64,000 nt of DNA from Pseudomonas frederiksbergensis (GCF_000802155.2 NZ_JQGJ02000002.1:186001-250000); one strand, 5' to 3'; shown: positions 27,180 through 36,100, counted from the first letter of the stretch. Notes: generated by a model from the letters alone, not told the origin. Numbers and translations: made by a program.

Positions 27180-27475
27180 GCGCCGTTATCGTCAGTACAA
27201 CTGAATGTTGTCTGCTCGAAAACCACGTTACAGGGCTGGCGGGAGGCGAAGCTGCACGCGCAGCAGCGGTGACTCTACTGTTCTGTCTCGAAAATAAGCT
27301 GTTCACTTTCGGCGGAGTCTTGGGCGTCCGGCCGGCGTTGCCACTCCTCGCCATAACCCTGCTAAGGCTCGTCGCGATGCCTTGGCCGAACACCAAAGCC
27401 TCTCGCCGAAAGAGAACGTTTTTCGGAGACAGGACTCTAGCCGAGGTGGTACGCGTAAAGCTCGGCCTCCCCTGA
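27176..27475 (+). CDS. Possible 99-aa protein coupled to tniB
   Basis: A GTG at 27176 overlaps the tniB stop as GTGA, the same coupling seen between tnsB and tniB, and opens a 99-codon frame. The product has a hydrophobic middle (GGVLGVRPALPLLAITLLRLVA) and a basic end (KASRRKRTF). No family is recognised. The opposite strand also has an open frame here, so coding is uncertain; the overlap is the main support. Confidence 0.4.
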   Translation: MSAVIVSTTECCLLENHVTGLAGGEAARAAAVTLLFCLENKLFTFGGVLGVRPALPLLAITLLRLVAMPWPNTKASRRKRTFFGDRTLAEVVRVKLGLP

Positions 27476-27539
27476 GAACACAGAATTTGAAAAATTAGCA
27501 TTTCAGGATTAATGGCTACAGGATTGAGAACCAGGCTCA

Positions 27540-29441
27540 ATGACGATCAAGTCGAATAAATGGTCAGATGCCTCAGGCAACCAAAGGGTCTTGGAGCAGT
27601 GCCTTAAGCACTTTCGTACAGTCACTAAGCCAGCCGGCTCACAGACCGCTTCACAGGCAACCCCCTGCGCACCTGAACAAGAGGTACTGCTGCTGGCTGC
27701 GCCGGCAGGAACTGGAGCCACCGCATTGCTGCTCCATCTGGCTTCTCTCCTAAGTCTAGACGGCCAAAACGTCCTCTCGGTACTGGGAGGCACGACGCTA
27801 GAGCCGACTGATTTCAGGCACGCGCTGAGTATTGCGGTTGGCATGCCAGGCGAGCTCGCAACCAAGGTTGACACGGCCGTGACCGAGCTGGGCCAAGTAC
27901 AGCATGCTGTGCTGAGCGCCCGAAACTACGAGACGTCTATAATTCATGATGCTCAGACTTATCTAAAGGGAAGCAAGGACGCAAACACCAACTTCTGGAT
28001 CATGTGTCATTGGATAAGGAGTTTCAGGCAGAAGGGTTTTTTGTTCTGCGGTCTGCCACAGGCCATTTCCACGCTGGGCGCGAGCTTCAAAACCGCATCG
28101 ATCAAGCATCGCATTTTCACGCTTGAACCTATGGCGGAAGGCGCGGCTTTTGACCAGTTTGTTGCGGATGTAAAAGCTGGGTTAGTGGACAGATACGCCG
28201 CTGACGTTGTAGTTGCTGTGGATACGACTATCGTTCATGAGCGCTCCGGCGGTCGCATCGGCGCTGCTATAGATGTCCTGGAGCACCTTCTCACGGAGAT
28301 GACTGCTCCGGTTGACACTGTTGCGGAGCCGAACTGGTACTACCTGGATGCACACGAGGTGAGCCAGGAAAGGAAATACGAGCCAGATCACAATCAGGTA
28401 CCTATCCAGGAACCAGTGACTCCCGTACTGGATGAGACGTTTTCGTCTTGGGCTGCGAGACGTAGCTTGGTGCCCCGGAATTCTGCTGACAGCCTATTTG
28501 CGGAAAACTTCATGCTGCTATGCAGCAAAGGTAGCGTCGACCCTGATCGGCAGTACGCGAATCTGGAGCTTCTTAGCCATTTCTCTCCCCGCGAGCGATT
28601 GCTGATTTCAAAGCAGTTCAAGGAAACGGATGATGCCTTAGTAGCCTATCCAAACGCCTTGAACTATTGCCCACAGTGCTTTCACGCAGACCTCAGTGCG
28701 GGCTTAAATCCTGCGTGGCGGCTGGCGTGGCAAAAGTCGCGAAGCTGCGTATGCGTGAATCATGAAGGCGGGGTGATGCTGCAGCGGCTTGAAACGGGGA
28801 ATTTCACGGTCTTAAACAAGGCCTGGGTCGCTTTCAAAGAGCATGTGCAAAGCCCGGCAGCTCGGTTGACGTCCAGCTTTCCGCTTCAGCACTCGAATCC
28901 GGAATTCGTCAGCGCTGATAACTCGTGCCTCGTCCATCTAACAGAGCGGGTTCAGACCTGGTTCTACTCGCTGTCAGAAACATCCACCCCGACCAGGCGC
29001 GCAGCAGAGTTCCTGCTGGCGTTTTGGCTACAGGATTCAGATGAGAGCAAGACCCAGGGTTTTGCTCGCTCATATTTTTTCTATCGTTTGACCAAACCTC
29101 ATGCCGGGCTCAAGAAAAAACTACATGGCGAGGTTCGGGATCGCCTCAGGCCAGACTCTGCTAAGCCTCGTGATCTCGCGGTTGCGTATTGGATGCTTGG
29201 GGTGAGTTTCGAGCTGATCTCCGATGTGGAGGCTGTTTTTATCAGGGACACGACTCGGGCCTATTCGACACCATTTCCCGTGAACAGATCGGAGATTGCT
29301 ACCTTGGGCACACTGGCGTTCAGCTGGTCACAAATCGCTGCATACTTGAGGTATGCGCAGATCATCTTCAAAGAGAAAGACCTGGAGGCAGTTGTCTGGG
29401 CCATTGATGAGACCATTTTCCCCGCGAGTCGTCGAAAGTAA
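27540..29441 (+). CDS. Degenerate P-loop ATPase domain fused to TniQ
   Basis: A 633-aa protein with two parts. Residues 45-290 look like a TnsC/TniB-like NTPase: a P-loop-like AAPAGTGATALLLHL in which the essential Lys is replaced by Ala, and a Walker-B-like SIIHDAQTYL. Residues about 300-633 are TniQ: ETFSSWAARRSL, ALNYCPQCFHADLSAG and SCVCVNHEGGVML, forming the CxxC...C..H zinc knuckle. TniQ proteins choose the target and link it to TnsC. A built-in inactive ATPase domain could seed TnsC assembly. The start ATG 27540 has only a weak ribosome site. Confidence 0.82.
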   Translation: MTIKSNKWSDASGNQRVLEQCLKHFRTVTKPAGSQTASQATPCAPEQEVLLLAAPAGTGATALLLHLASLLSLDGQNVLSVLGGTTLEPTDFRHALSIAVGMPGELATKVDTAVTELGQVQHAVLSARNYETSIIHDAQTYLKGSKDANTNFWIMCHWIRSFRQKGFLFCGLPQAISTLGASFKTASIKHRIFTLEPMAEGAAFDQFVADVKAGLVDRYAADVVVAVDTTIVHERSGGRIGAAIDVLEHLLTEMTAPVDTVAEPNWYYLDAHEVSQERKYEPDHNQVPIQEPVTPVLDETFSSWAARRSLVPRNSADSLFAENFMLLCSKGSVDPDRQYANLELLSHFSPRERLLISKQFKETDDALVAYPNALNYCPQCFHADLSAGLNPAWRLAWQKSRSCVCVNHEGGVMLQRLETGNFTVLNKAWVAFKEHVQSPAARLTSSFPLQHSNPEFVSADNSCLVHLTERVQTWFYSLSETSTPTRRAAEFLLAFWLQDSDESKTQGFARSYFFYRLTKPHAGLKKKLHGEVRDRLRPDSAKPRDLAVAYWMLGVSFELISDVEAVFIRDTTRAYSTPFPVNRSEIATLGTLAFSWSQIAAYLRYAQIIFKEKDLEAVVWAIDETIFPASRRK

Positions 29442-29598
29442 TGTAGAAGAACAGGGCAGCGACCGTATTAGGGTCAACCTGCTTCGGACTGTCTCGGGGT
29501 GCTCAAAGGCAATGGATGGCGGCCTCAAAGCCGTATGGAGATCAGGTCTCTACACTTTTGACTGGGACTTACGATAAATAACTCAAAGGATACTACTG

Positions 29599-29999
29599 AT
29601 GAACAAGTTGACAATTAGGGTGAAGGCAGAGAGTGCCTCTGGCATATCCAGCCTGCTCGATCTCGCACTGACGGAATTGAGGCGAAAAAGCCAAAGGTTG
29701 GTTGAATTCGACACTAGCATGGTCGGGAGTCAGGAAGGGACATTTGGCATTATGTCGTGGAATATGCAGTATCGGAACCATCACAAGATGCCTTAGACCC
29801 TGATGATCCGTTTGGCTTCGCTGATGTAGGTAAACCTCGAACGCCAAGGAAAGTTTCAGGCTACGAGCACCCGGAAGGTTGGTTCGAAGACTCGATCTTA
29901 CTCATAAATGACCCGAGTCAACCCAAGTTGAAGGAAGGGCAGCTGCTGAGCTTACATGCGAGAGGTTCGGGGACTTCACATCTACGTACTACTTACTGA
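29599..29999 (+). pseudogene. Frameshifted small gene after the tniQ fusion
   Basis: ATG 29599 has AAGGA 9 bases upstream and encodes a convincing N-terminus (LTIRVKAESASGISSLLDL, then LVEFDTSMVGSQEG). Near 29733-29742 the protein-like frame shifts by -1 (or +2) and continues as RDIWHYVVEYAVSEPSQD, then DPDDPFGFADVGKPRTPRKV, ending at 29999. Joined, it would be about 133 aa. The family is not recognised. A sequencing or real single-base lesion is the simplest explanation. Confidence 0.5.
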
Positions 30000-30851
30000 T
30001 CAGGGCGTTGCAACGGTCGCCCGAGACTATCTCCAGCTCAAGTTGAGAACTGGGGGTGCGTAGCCCAACACCCTGGCCCTTCAGGCGACGATACCAGTGG
30101 CCAAAAATGCCTGCGCACCGCGCGGCTCCAATGATGAGCTGCGCGTCTTGACGAGAAGATCGAATGGATGCACTGCCTAGGCAGGACTCACTGGTGCCGC
30201 CTTTGAGCCACTAGCAATGGCCAGTGTCATCAGGATGAAGCAGGTGGCCTAGTCAGTTGAACCTTCTAAATTGAAGCCGGAATGGAAGATCGGAAATTTC
30301 ATAAATGCGCTCGGGCCGGGCTCAAGCGGTGCGTTCAATAACGGTTTTCAATTAAATTGAGCGGCGCTTGAGTTAGGAATCGATAAAAAATCGATTTGAT
30401 TCAACGAGATAGAGTGAAGATCGATACTTCTCGGCATTTTTTCGACATAGATGTTCTGCTGACGGGGACTGGCTGGCTGAGGCTTTCTGAGCAACGCCGC
30501 CAGCCAGTCAAAGCCAAACTTATTTGATAAATTGACAGGAAGCGATCCAGAGCTGGGTTACAGCGTCACGAACGGCATTGTTGCGTAAGGGCAAATAGTC
30601 TGCTGAATGGGTTCTAGCGGTCTTGAAACTCCTTCATGTTGAATTTTATGATCGTCATCCCTCCCAGTCGGGTACCCGACCAATGGTAGCGGCGTGCAGC
30701 CGTTTCACTCCTAACTTATTGAATAATATACATTAATACTGTTTAGAACGGTTCTCCTACAAGGGTGTTGCTTAGCTCTTAACACCACTATAATGAGTGA
30801 GGAGCCTAGCGAGTCGCCCATGGGTAGGAGCACAGATAGCCGGAGCCATGC
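30000..30851. other. Gene-poor stretch between transposition and cargo genes
   Basis: No convincing gene in about 850 bp on either strand. It contains an inverted repeat AATCGAT-N5-ATCGATT (30378-30396), a long hairpin at 30467-30509 and an AT-rich segment near 30714-30745 that could hold the promoter for the next gene pair. Confidence 0.6.
30467..30509. repeat. Inverted repeat hairpin, 11-bp arms
   Basis: GACTGGCTGGC (30467-30477) and GCCAGCCAGTC (30499-30509) are exact complements around a 21-base loop. No T-run follows. It could be a transcription end for the transposition operon or a recombination or protein site. Confidence 0.6.
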
Positions 30852-31322
30852 ATGGTCAGAACACACACGCTCGTTGAATTTAGACGCAAGCAGCACGAGC
30901 TTGAATTGGCCTTGCGCGGGCTGGAAAAACAGCAGGAAGAGGCTGATTACAAGCTCGACGTCGAGTTTTACCTTCGGCTGGAGGCGCTAGCCAAGGAGCA
31001 TGGCTACTCGTTCGCTCAGGTCTTTGATCTCCTTGAGTCCAGGTACAAGAGCTCCGCTGATAGTGCGAGCGGTAATGTGGCTGGTAGTAGAGGAGCTGAA
31101 CCTTTATGCCTGAAGACGCGCACGACCACTGGCTTGCTGGACTTGATCGACCGGCTGCAGCCAAATGGCGGGAATGGCGTGAAGAGAGAGTCCGTGCTCG
31201 ACAGTGATGCCATGCTCACTGTTGGCTTACCCCCTAAACCGGTCATAGATTCACCAGTGCCGGCACTAGCGGTCGAGGCAGATAGTGATGAGCCTGCCAA
31301 TGAGGAGAAAACAAATGACTAG
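30852..31322 (+). CDS. MvaT-N-terminus-like protein, 156 aa
   Basis: The N-terminal 60 residues form a charged coiled coil ending in DVEFYLRLEALAKEHGYSFA then QVFDLLESR. This follows the layout of the Pseudomonas nucleoid protein MvaT (its EFEEKLRALM...DVISLLDP region). The MvaT DNA-binding half (the GGNHKTLKEWK type motif) is absent; instead there is a low-complexity acidic tail (AVEADSDEPANEEKTND). It would oligomerise with MvaT/MvaU without binding DNA itself. GGAG sits upstream of ATG 30852. The next gene overlaps by 8 bases and has the same domain. Confidence 0.55.
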   Translation: MVRTHTLVEFRRKQHELELALRGLEKQQEEADYKLDVEFYLRLEALAKEHGYSFAQVFDLLESRYKSSADSASGNVAGSRGAEPLCLKTRTTTGLLDLIDRLQPNGGNGVKRESVLDSDAMLTVGLPPKPVIDSPVPALAVEADSDEPANEEKTND

Positions 31323-31572
31323 TGTTCAAGAGTTCTTTGAATTGAGCAATCGAATTACATTGGAGTATGAAGCGATAGTACCCCTTCTTCGAGATCCGGA
31401 AGTCGTAAAGGCTGCACGCTTTCTAGCGGAACTCGACGCTCTTGCGAGTCAGTATGATTTTAAACCAGTTGACATAATGACATTGCTTGATCCAGGCCGC
31501 GCCGCAGGACTCCCAGCAGCCATTGGACAAAAAATCAAAGGCCCCTCTAATAGGCGCAGCAACGCCAAATGA
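31315..31572 (+). CDS. MvaT-N-terminus-like protein, 85 aa
   Basis: A short protein with ARFLAELDALASQYDFKPVD then IMTLLDPGRAAG, closely echoing the MvaT oligomerisation segment that ends in LLDP. It stops after a basic tail (KGPSNRRSNAK) with no MvaT-type DNA-binding motif. ATG 31315 follows AGGAG by 7 bases and overlaps the end of the 156-aa gene. Truncated H-NS-family proteins on islands (H-NST is the known example) blunt host silencing, so the pair may adjust silencing of this AT-richer cargo. Homology is by pattern only. Confidence 0.55.
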   Translation: MTSVQEFFELSNRITLEYEAIVPLLRDPEVVKAARFLAELDALASQYDFKPVDIMTLLDPGRAAGLPAAIGQKIKGPSNRRSNAK

Positions 31573-31802
31573 ATTTAGGGTCTACGTATTTACGCTTGTA
31601 GAAGTCGACACTAAGAACGGAGTCTATGACTGATTTTCTGGCCGCTTTCATAGGGGCTGCTGATTCTGCACCATGTAGTCAGTGAATATCTTCGGGAGTG
31701 AGTTTCAAAGATATAGCCTCAATCCATGTATAGGAATGCGTTACTTATTTAATTACTGCTTAGTCGCTTGTGACTCTCTTAATGTAAAGATGGAGTTGGA
31801 TT

Positions 31803-32585
31803 GTGAACCAAGGACGCTATTTGCTTTTTCTTGATATCTTGGGTTTCAGTGAGCTTGTGGAAACAAAATCCGTCAAGGAGGTGTACGCCGTCGTCGACAA
31901 TGCTCTTCAGGCTTTTGGACGATGGGAAGAACTCAATGCCTTATTTAAAACCATCTATTTCTCGGACACCTTTGTGTTCTACCAAGATCCAAAAGGTTAT
32001 GGAAACTGGGCTTTCTTGGATGTCTATGCCATTGGCGGAATGGTCTTGTCCGCGTTGCTAGCGGCTGGTGTTCCCGCAAGAGGCGCGATTTCATTCGGTG
32101 AGTTCGAGGTCGAAATCGACTCCTCTGGCCGACATCAGGTCTATTTCGGTAAAGCCCTGATCGAAGCCTACCAAGCGGAACAGAAGGAAAAATGGATCGG
32201 GATCACGATCCTTCGCTCAGCCTGGCAACCCTATGACGCTGCGAATCCAGGGATGATCGATGCGTTTGCCCGCGAGAACGCGTGGCGGCGTCGGGACGAC
32301 GGGGTTCTACTTCTAAACCCATTGATAAAGCTGCGTGCGTGGTATGACTTGGCTAGGATGGGGGAGGTAGACAAACCTTATTCGAAATGGGATGCCCCCG
32401 AGTTTCCTAACGACATTCTTGCGCTCAAATTCATCCGCGACAAAGCCAATTCATACGCCGCTATCAACGATTTCACCAGCCCAGTCGCCGTCAAGTTTCA
32501 CACATCTCATGATTTTCTGAAGAGCATGCTTGGTGATGAATGCTACGTGTGGGCGCAGATGGCGGCGTTGCCAGGAAATTTTTAA
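31803..32585 (+). CDS. Class III nucleotidyl cyclase-fold protein
   Basis: A 260-aa cytosolic protein starting at GTG 31803. RYLLFLDILGFSELVE carries the first metal-binding Asp (Asp11), IYFSDTFVFY the second (Asp55), and GVPARGAISFGEFEV matches the glycine-rich strand of class III cyclases. Such stand-alone LDxLGFS proteins resemble the pyrimidine cyclases of Pycsar defence. No PycTM or PycTIR-like effector is adjacent; the next gene encodes a HEPN-like protein instead. Whether it makes cCMP/cUMP or is a non-catalytic relative cannot be told from sequence. Confidence 0.6.
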   Translation: MNQGRYLLFLDILGFSELVETKSVKEVYAVVDNALQAFGRWEELNALFKTIYFSDTFVFYQDPKGYGNWAFLDVYAIGGMVLSALLAAGVPARGAISFGEFEVEIDSSGRHQVYFGKALIEAYQAEQKEKWIGITILRSAWQPYDAANPGMIDAFARENAWRRRDDGVLLLNPLIKLRAWYDLARMGEVDKPYSKWDAPEFPNDILALKFIRDKANSYAAINDFTSPVAVKFHTSHDFLKSMLGDECYVWAQMAALPGNF

Positions 32586-32684
32586 AACTCACCGGTGGTC
32601 TCGCCTACCATGGAAGGCCGTTACGTCCCCGGCGCGTCACGATGCACCGTTCGAACACAGGAATTCATTAGACAGGGAGTGCCC

Positions 32685-34406
32685 ATGCTGCAAGCTGCGA
32701 CAGGAAAGCTGTTCACGAACCGTGAAAATCCACGAACAACGCTTCTCAAGGGTGTTGTCTACTCCAACCTTGATCTCGCAGTCGTAGACCAGGTCACGAC
32801 CAAAGTGGGTAGGTTGAGCAGCATGGACACCTCGCATCCCCCGACAGCGCTGGGGTATGAGATGACTGAGTACATGGAAGCTGCGGAACCGGCCGCCGGC
32901 ATTCTTCACTCCAGGACGATGGGCGCCTACATCGATGACTTTGCCGACGTTGCCTCGTTTAGCTTACAGGTCATTTGCTCCCCCGATGTCCACATTGTCG
33001 AGCGATTGCTAAATAAAAAACGCCGGCCTGGTGAACCGCACCCGCGTGAGCGCTTGATGCGTTACTACGACACTTCAGTGCGCGCCAACCTTGTAGAAAT
33101 TAAAGCGTTTGAAGATTTTACTGAGCAATTGATCGGGCTGCGGCGCGAGACTTATCTCGCCGTCATTCAGTCGATCAGAACCTATGTTGCTGCTGTCCAC
33201 AGGATGAGTGACGACCTCAATCTGGCCTACACGCTCCTGGTCATGTGTATCGAATCTCTGGTGCAGAAATTTGATGGGCATGAGCCTAAATGGCCAGACG
33301 TTCCTGAAGACAAGCGGCGCGGGGTGGACAAGGCACTGGCGGGTATCGATGAAGAGCCTTCGCAAGCGGTGAAGGATGCGGTTCTGGACGTCATTTATCC
33401 GCGCTTGGGCCATCGCTTTGTGCAGTTCATCTTGGCGCACCTGCCAGCGGAATACTTCACTGCTCAGGCTGACGCCCAAAAGCACCCGATTGGCCGGCGC
33501 GACTTGGAAGCGGCACTGCAAAACCTGTATGGCGTGCGCTCCGACTACGTCCACACCCTCAAACCGCTAACCAAAGAGTTTCTGCATTTCACAAGCCACG
33601 GCGAAACCTACGAAGATGCTGACAAGCTGACTTTCACTTTCCAGGGGTTGTTTCGCCTGGTACGCGCGGTGATCATCGAGTACGTGCACAAGGCGGACAA
33701 GGTGGAGCACGAGCCATATCCCTACGAATGGGACAATCCGCACCTTTTGACGCTCAGGATTGATCCCGCGCACTGGCTTTATGATCCCGAAGGTCTGAAT
33801 GTCCAGACTCCCCGACGGTACTTAGAGGGGCTTGTACGCCTCCTTGATCAATGCTTGGTCGAATTTCCCAACCGCAAGCTTCGCTATCCAACGCCTGTCA
33901 TAGACAAAGGATCCAGACTGCAGGCACAAATGCCCGCGCCCATGAGGGTGTCGTTTTTGGCATTCGCCTATTTGGCTAACTATTTTCTTCGAACAGAGCG
34001 CGACCGAGGTGAGTTTTTACAACCTGAGGTCGACCTTCTGAATCAACCAGGTGTCGACTCATTGATTGCTCAGGCCCTGATGGGAAGTGATACCGGCTGG
34101 ACACCTTCCGAGCACAAGAAGCAGTTCGATCAATACTACAAAAAACGGCATACAAACGCCGGCATCAAGGTACCGCCTAACGTGGAAGCCTGCATGGCGT
34201 TAGCGCTGGCAGAGCGATACCGCCTTTCCGGCGAAGCCACTGAGGCATCGGCGGCGCTAGGTACGGCGGCAAGGGACTTTCCGCACCTCAAGCAATTGCG
34301 GAGCATGGAACAAGATTTCGATCCGAACGCGCCGATCGACTGGCTATCAACCATCTATCCCAAGCTGGCCGTGCCGAGAGCCACGCTGGAATGCTACGGT
34401 CTGTAG
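32685..34406 (+). CDS. HEPN-domain-like protein, 573 aa
   Basis: A large, mostly helical cytosolic protein. A central region with YTLLVMCIESLVQKF and then VRSDYVHTLKPLTKEF (Arg285-x4-His290) resembles ApeA-type HEPN RNase domains, which use an R-x4-H dyad. The C-terminal 150 residues look helical and repeat-like. I use ATG 32685, preceded by GGGAG; longer in-frame starts exist at 32595 and 32610. It follows the cyclase-like gene by 99 bases in the same direction and may be its effector. Confidence 0.55.
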   Translation: MLQAATGKLFTNRENPRTTLLKGVVYSNLDLAVVDQVTTKVGRLSSMDTSHPPTALGYEMTEYMEAAEPAAGILHSRTMGAYIDDFADVASFSLQVICSPDVHIVERLLNKKRRPGEPHPRERLMRYYDTSVRANLVEIKAFEDFTEQLIGLRRETYLAVIQSIRTYVAAVHRMSDDLNLAYTLLVMCIESLVQKFDGHEPKWPDVPEDKRRGVDKALAGIDEEPSQAVKDAVLDVIYPRLGHRFVQFILAHLPAEYFTAQADAQKHPIGRRDLEAALQNLYGVRSDYVHTLKPLTKEFLHFTSHGETYEDADKLTFTFQGLFRLVRAVIIEYVHKADKVEHEPYPYEWDNPHLLTLRIDPAHWLYDPEGLNVQTPRRYLEGLVRLLDQCLVEFPNRKLRYPTPVIDKGSRLQAQMPAPMRVSFLAFAYLANYFLRTERDRGEFLQPEVDLLNQPGVDSLIAQALMGSDTGWTPSEHKKQFDQYYKKRHTNAGIKVPPNVEACMALALAERYRLSGEATEASAALGTAARDFPHLKQLRSMEQDFDPNAPIDWLSTIYPKLAVPRATLECYGL

Positions 34407-34410
34407 TCGC

Positions 34411-34432
34411 TTTGTAGACAACTGTCTACAAA
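34411..34432. repeat. 22-bp palindrome after HEPN-like gene
   Basis: Perfect arms TTTGTAGACA and TGTCTACAAA are separated by AC, 4 bases after the stop at 34406. An outer AGTCG / CGACT pair extends the stem. There is no T-run; it may be an operator or an mRNA end structure. Confidence 0.65.
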
Positions 34433-34598
34433 CTGCTAGACGACTGGCCACGGGCCGAATAAGTCTCACCCCTTGATGCCGGCAAGATCAGATGATCTTA
34501 CGCCACCGTTCGAGTTTCCCTTGGGTAGGCGCAATGTCTGTCCGGCCCGGGAGGGGCGACTAATGGTCGTGTGTGGTCAGGTGCGGATTCAGACATCA

Positions 34599-35057
34599 TC
34601 AGGTTCCTGACTTTCGAACGTGACGGCTCACGGCCTGCCTAGATATTCCAAGACGCCGTGCCACCTCGGCCTGGTTCAAGCCCTCAGCCATCAATTCCAG
34701 GATCTTAGTTTTTGTCGCGGCCGCGCTGACGTCGACAGGATGGGGAACAGCTCCTGGCTGGGTGGGGACATCTGCGTCGAGGAGGCCTTGGCTTTCAAGA
34801 GCTTGCTTCAAGTCGATGAGCAACTGGCGGGGGGATTTTCCTCGATCCGATGCATAGACCAAGGTCAGGAACGCCAGTGGGTCGAGGTTCATCGCATGCG
34901 CCAGATCCTCTGCCACCTCAAGCGTAACCGCTCGGCTTCCCGCCTCAAGCTTGCTGACGTACGACTGCTCAAGCGACCTGGCGATGTCCCGTTGGGAAAC
35001 CGCCAGGTGGCCACGAAGGAATTTAAGAGCTGCCGCAAAGGCTACACGCACGGACAT
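34599..35057 (-). CDS. Double helix-turn-helix (XRE plus C-terminal HTH) regulator
   Basis: A 152-aa protein with an N-terminal XRE domain (VSQRDIARSLEQSYVSKLEA, about residues 18-60) and, unusually, a second C-terminal HTH (LNQAEVARRLGISRQAVSRH, about 127-147) of the resolvase/sigma-70-region-4 kind. A linker of about 40 residues joins them. It could bind two sites or loop DNA. It is divergent from the metallophosphoesterase gene across a 205-bp gap and may control it. Confidence 0.78.
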   Translation of the reverse strand: MSVRVAFAAALKFLRGHLAVSQRDIARSLEQSYVSKLEAGSRAVTLEVAEDLAHAMNLDPLAFLTLVYASDRGKSPRQLLIDLKQALESQGLLDADVPTQPGAVPHPVDVSAAATKTKILELMAEGLNQAEVARRLGISRQAVSRHVRKSGT

Positions 35058-35262
35058 TCATTGCGTTCCGGTAAACACAACGGTATCCATGATTTGCAAT
35101 GTCACACGCAAATTCCTATAGTACTCACTTGTTGACGTTCTGGGCTGGGCCTTGGTTGGCTTCTGCTTTGGGGCCAGGTTTGCAATATAGCCCTAAACCG
35201 AGATCAGGCACTTTCCCAGGCATGATCGTCAAAGACCCCTACGATTTTATTGAAAATGCCCA

Positions 35263-35991
35263 ATGAAAATTCAGATTTACTCAGATCTCCATCTTGAGTT
35301 TTCCGCTTTCGAGCCGCCCGCCACCGACGCGGACTTGGTGGTGTTGGCTGGAGACATTGGGGTACTGGCCCGAGGCGTGAAATGGGCGAACGCTACCTTT
35401 GCTCGACCCGTCATTTATTGCAGTGGGAATCACGAATTTTACAAGGGCAACCTTGATCGCACGTTGGCAAAAATGAGCGACCTGGCGGCACCACACGTCC
35501 ATGTCATGGAGAACCAGGTGCGGGTCTTTGGCAGCACTCGTTTCTTGGTCGCCACTGGCTGGACAGATTTCACAAGTACAGGCGATCTTGTGGCGGCCAC
35601 GATGACGTGCGCACGCGAGATGAATGACTTTCGCATGATCCGGACTACCGCAGCTTACCGGCGCATCCGGCCAGCAGATTTGATCGAGAAAAACCGAGCC
35701 ACTTATGCATGGCTAGATGAGCAGCTGTCTCAGCCGTTTCCAGGGGCGACGGTGGTCGTCACTCATCATGCGCCGATCGAAGAGGTAGCGGGCGAGAAGC
35801 AAGACGGCCATGTGAGCGCCGCATATTTCAATCGTTGGTACGACTTGATCCCGAAAGCCAACGTCTGGATTTTCGGGCATACCCACCGCGCTATCGACAT
35901 CAACCTTGGTGGGTGCCGATTTGTTTCCAACCCGAGAGGCTATCCGCAGGAAGCGACAGGCTTTATCAGTGACTTCACGATCACCGTTTGA
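35263..35991 (+). CDS. Metallophosphoesterase
   Basis: A 242-aa calcineurin-like phosphoesterase with all metal motifs: YSDLHLEF (D-x-H), LAGDIGVL (GD), SGNHEFYKG (GNH-E), VTHHAP (H) and FGHTHRAID (GH-x-H). It is cytosolic and single-domain. Family members cleave phosphodiesters or phosphomonoesters, including cyclic nucleotides. The closest style is YpgQ/DNA-repair-exonuclease-like small MPEs common on islands. ATG 35263 is used. No partner gene is obvious. Confidence 0.85.
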   Translation: MKIQIYSDLHLEFSAFEPPATDADLVVLAGDIGVLARGVKWANATFARPVIYCSGNHEFYKGNLDRTLAKMSDLAAPHVHVMENQVRVFGSTRFLVATGWTDFTSTGDLVAATMTCAREMNDFRMIRTTAAYRRIRPADLIEKNRATYAWLDEQLSQPFPGATVVVTHHAPIEEVAGEKQDGHVSAAYFNRWYDLIPKANVWIFGHTHRAIDINLGGCRFVSNPRGYPQEATGFISDFTITV

Positions 35992-36100
35992 CGATGGCAG
36001 GTGTCAAGAGACCCGCCCGAATCGACGAGGTGATCAATCATCAGGTGTGACTAAATTGTGTGACGAAAATCTGCCCCAGACTTTGGTACAGGCCACTCGT

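Noticed and set aside
27139..27540. Minus-strand frame opposite the gap between tniB and the TniQ fusion
   Set aside because: No ribosome site or family pattern; the plus-strand frame has coupling support.
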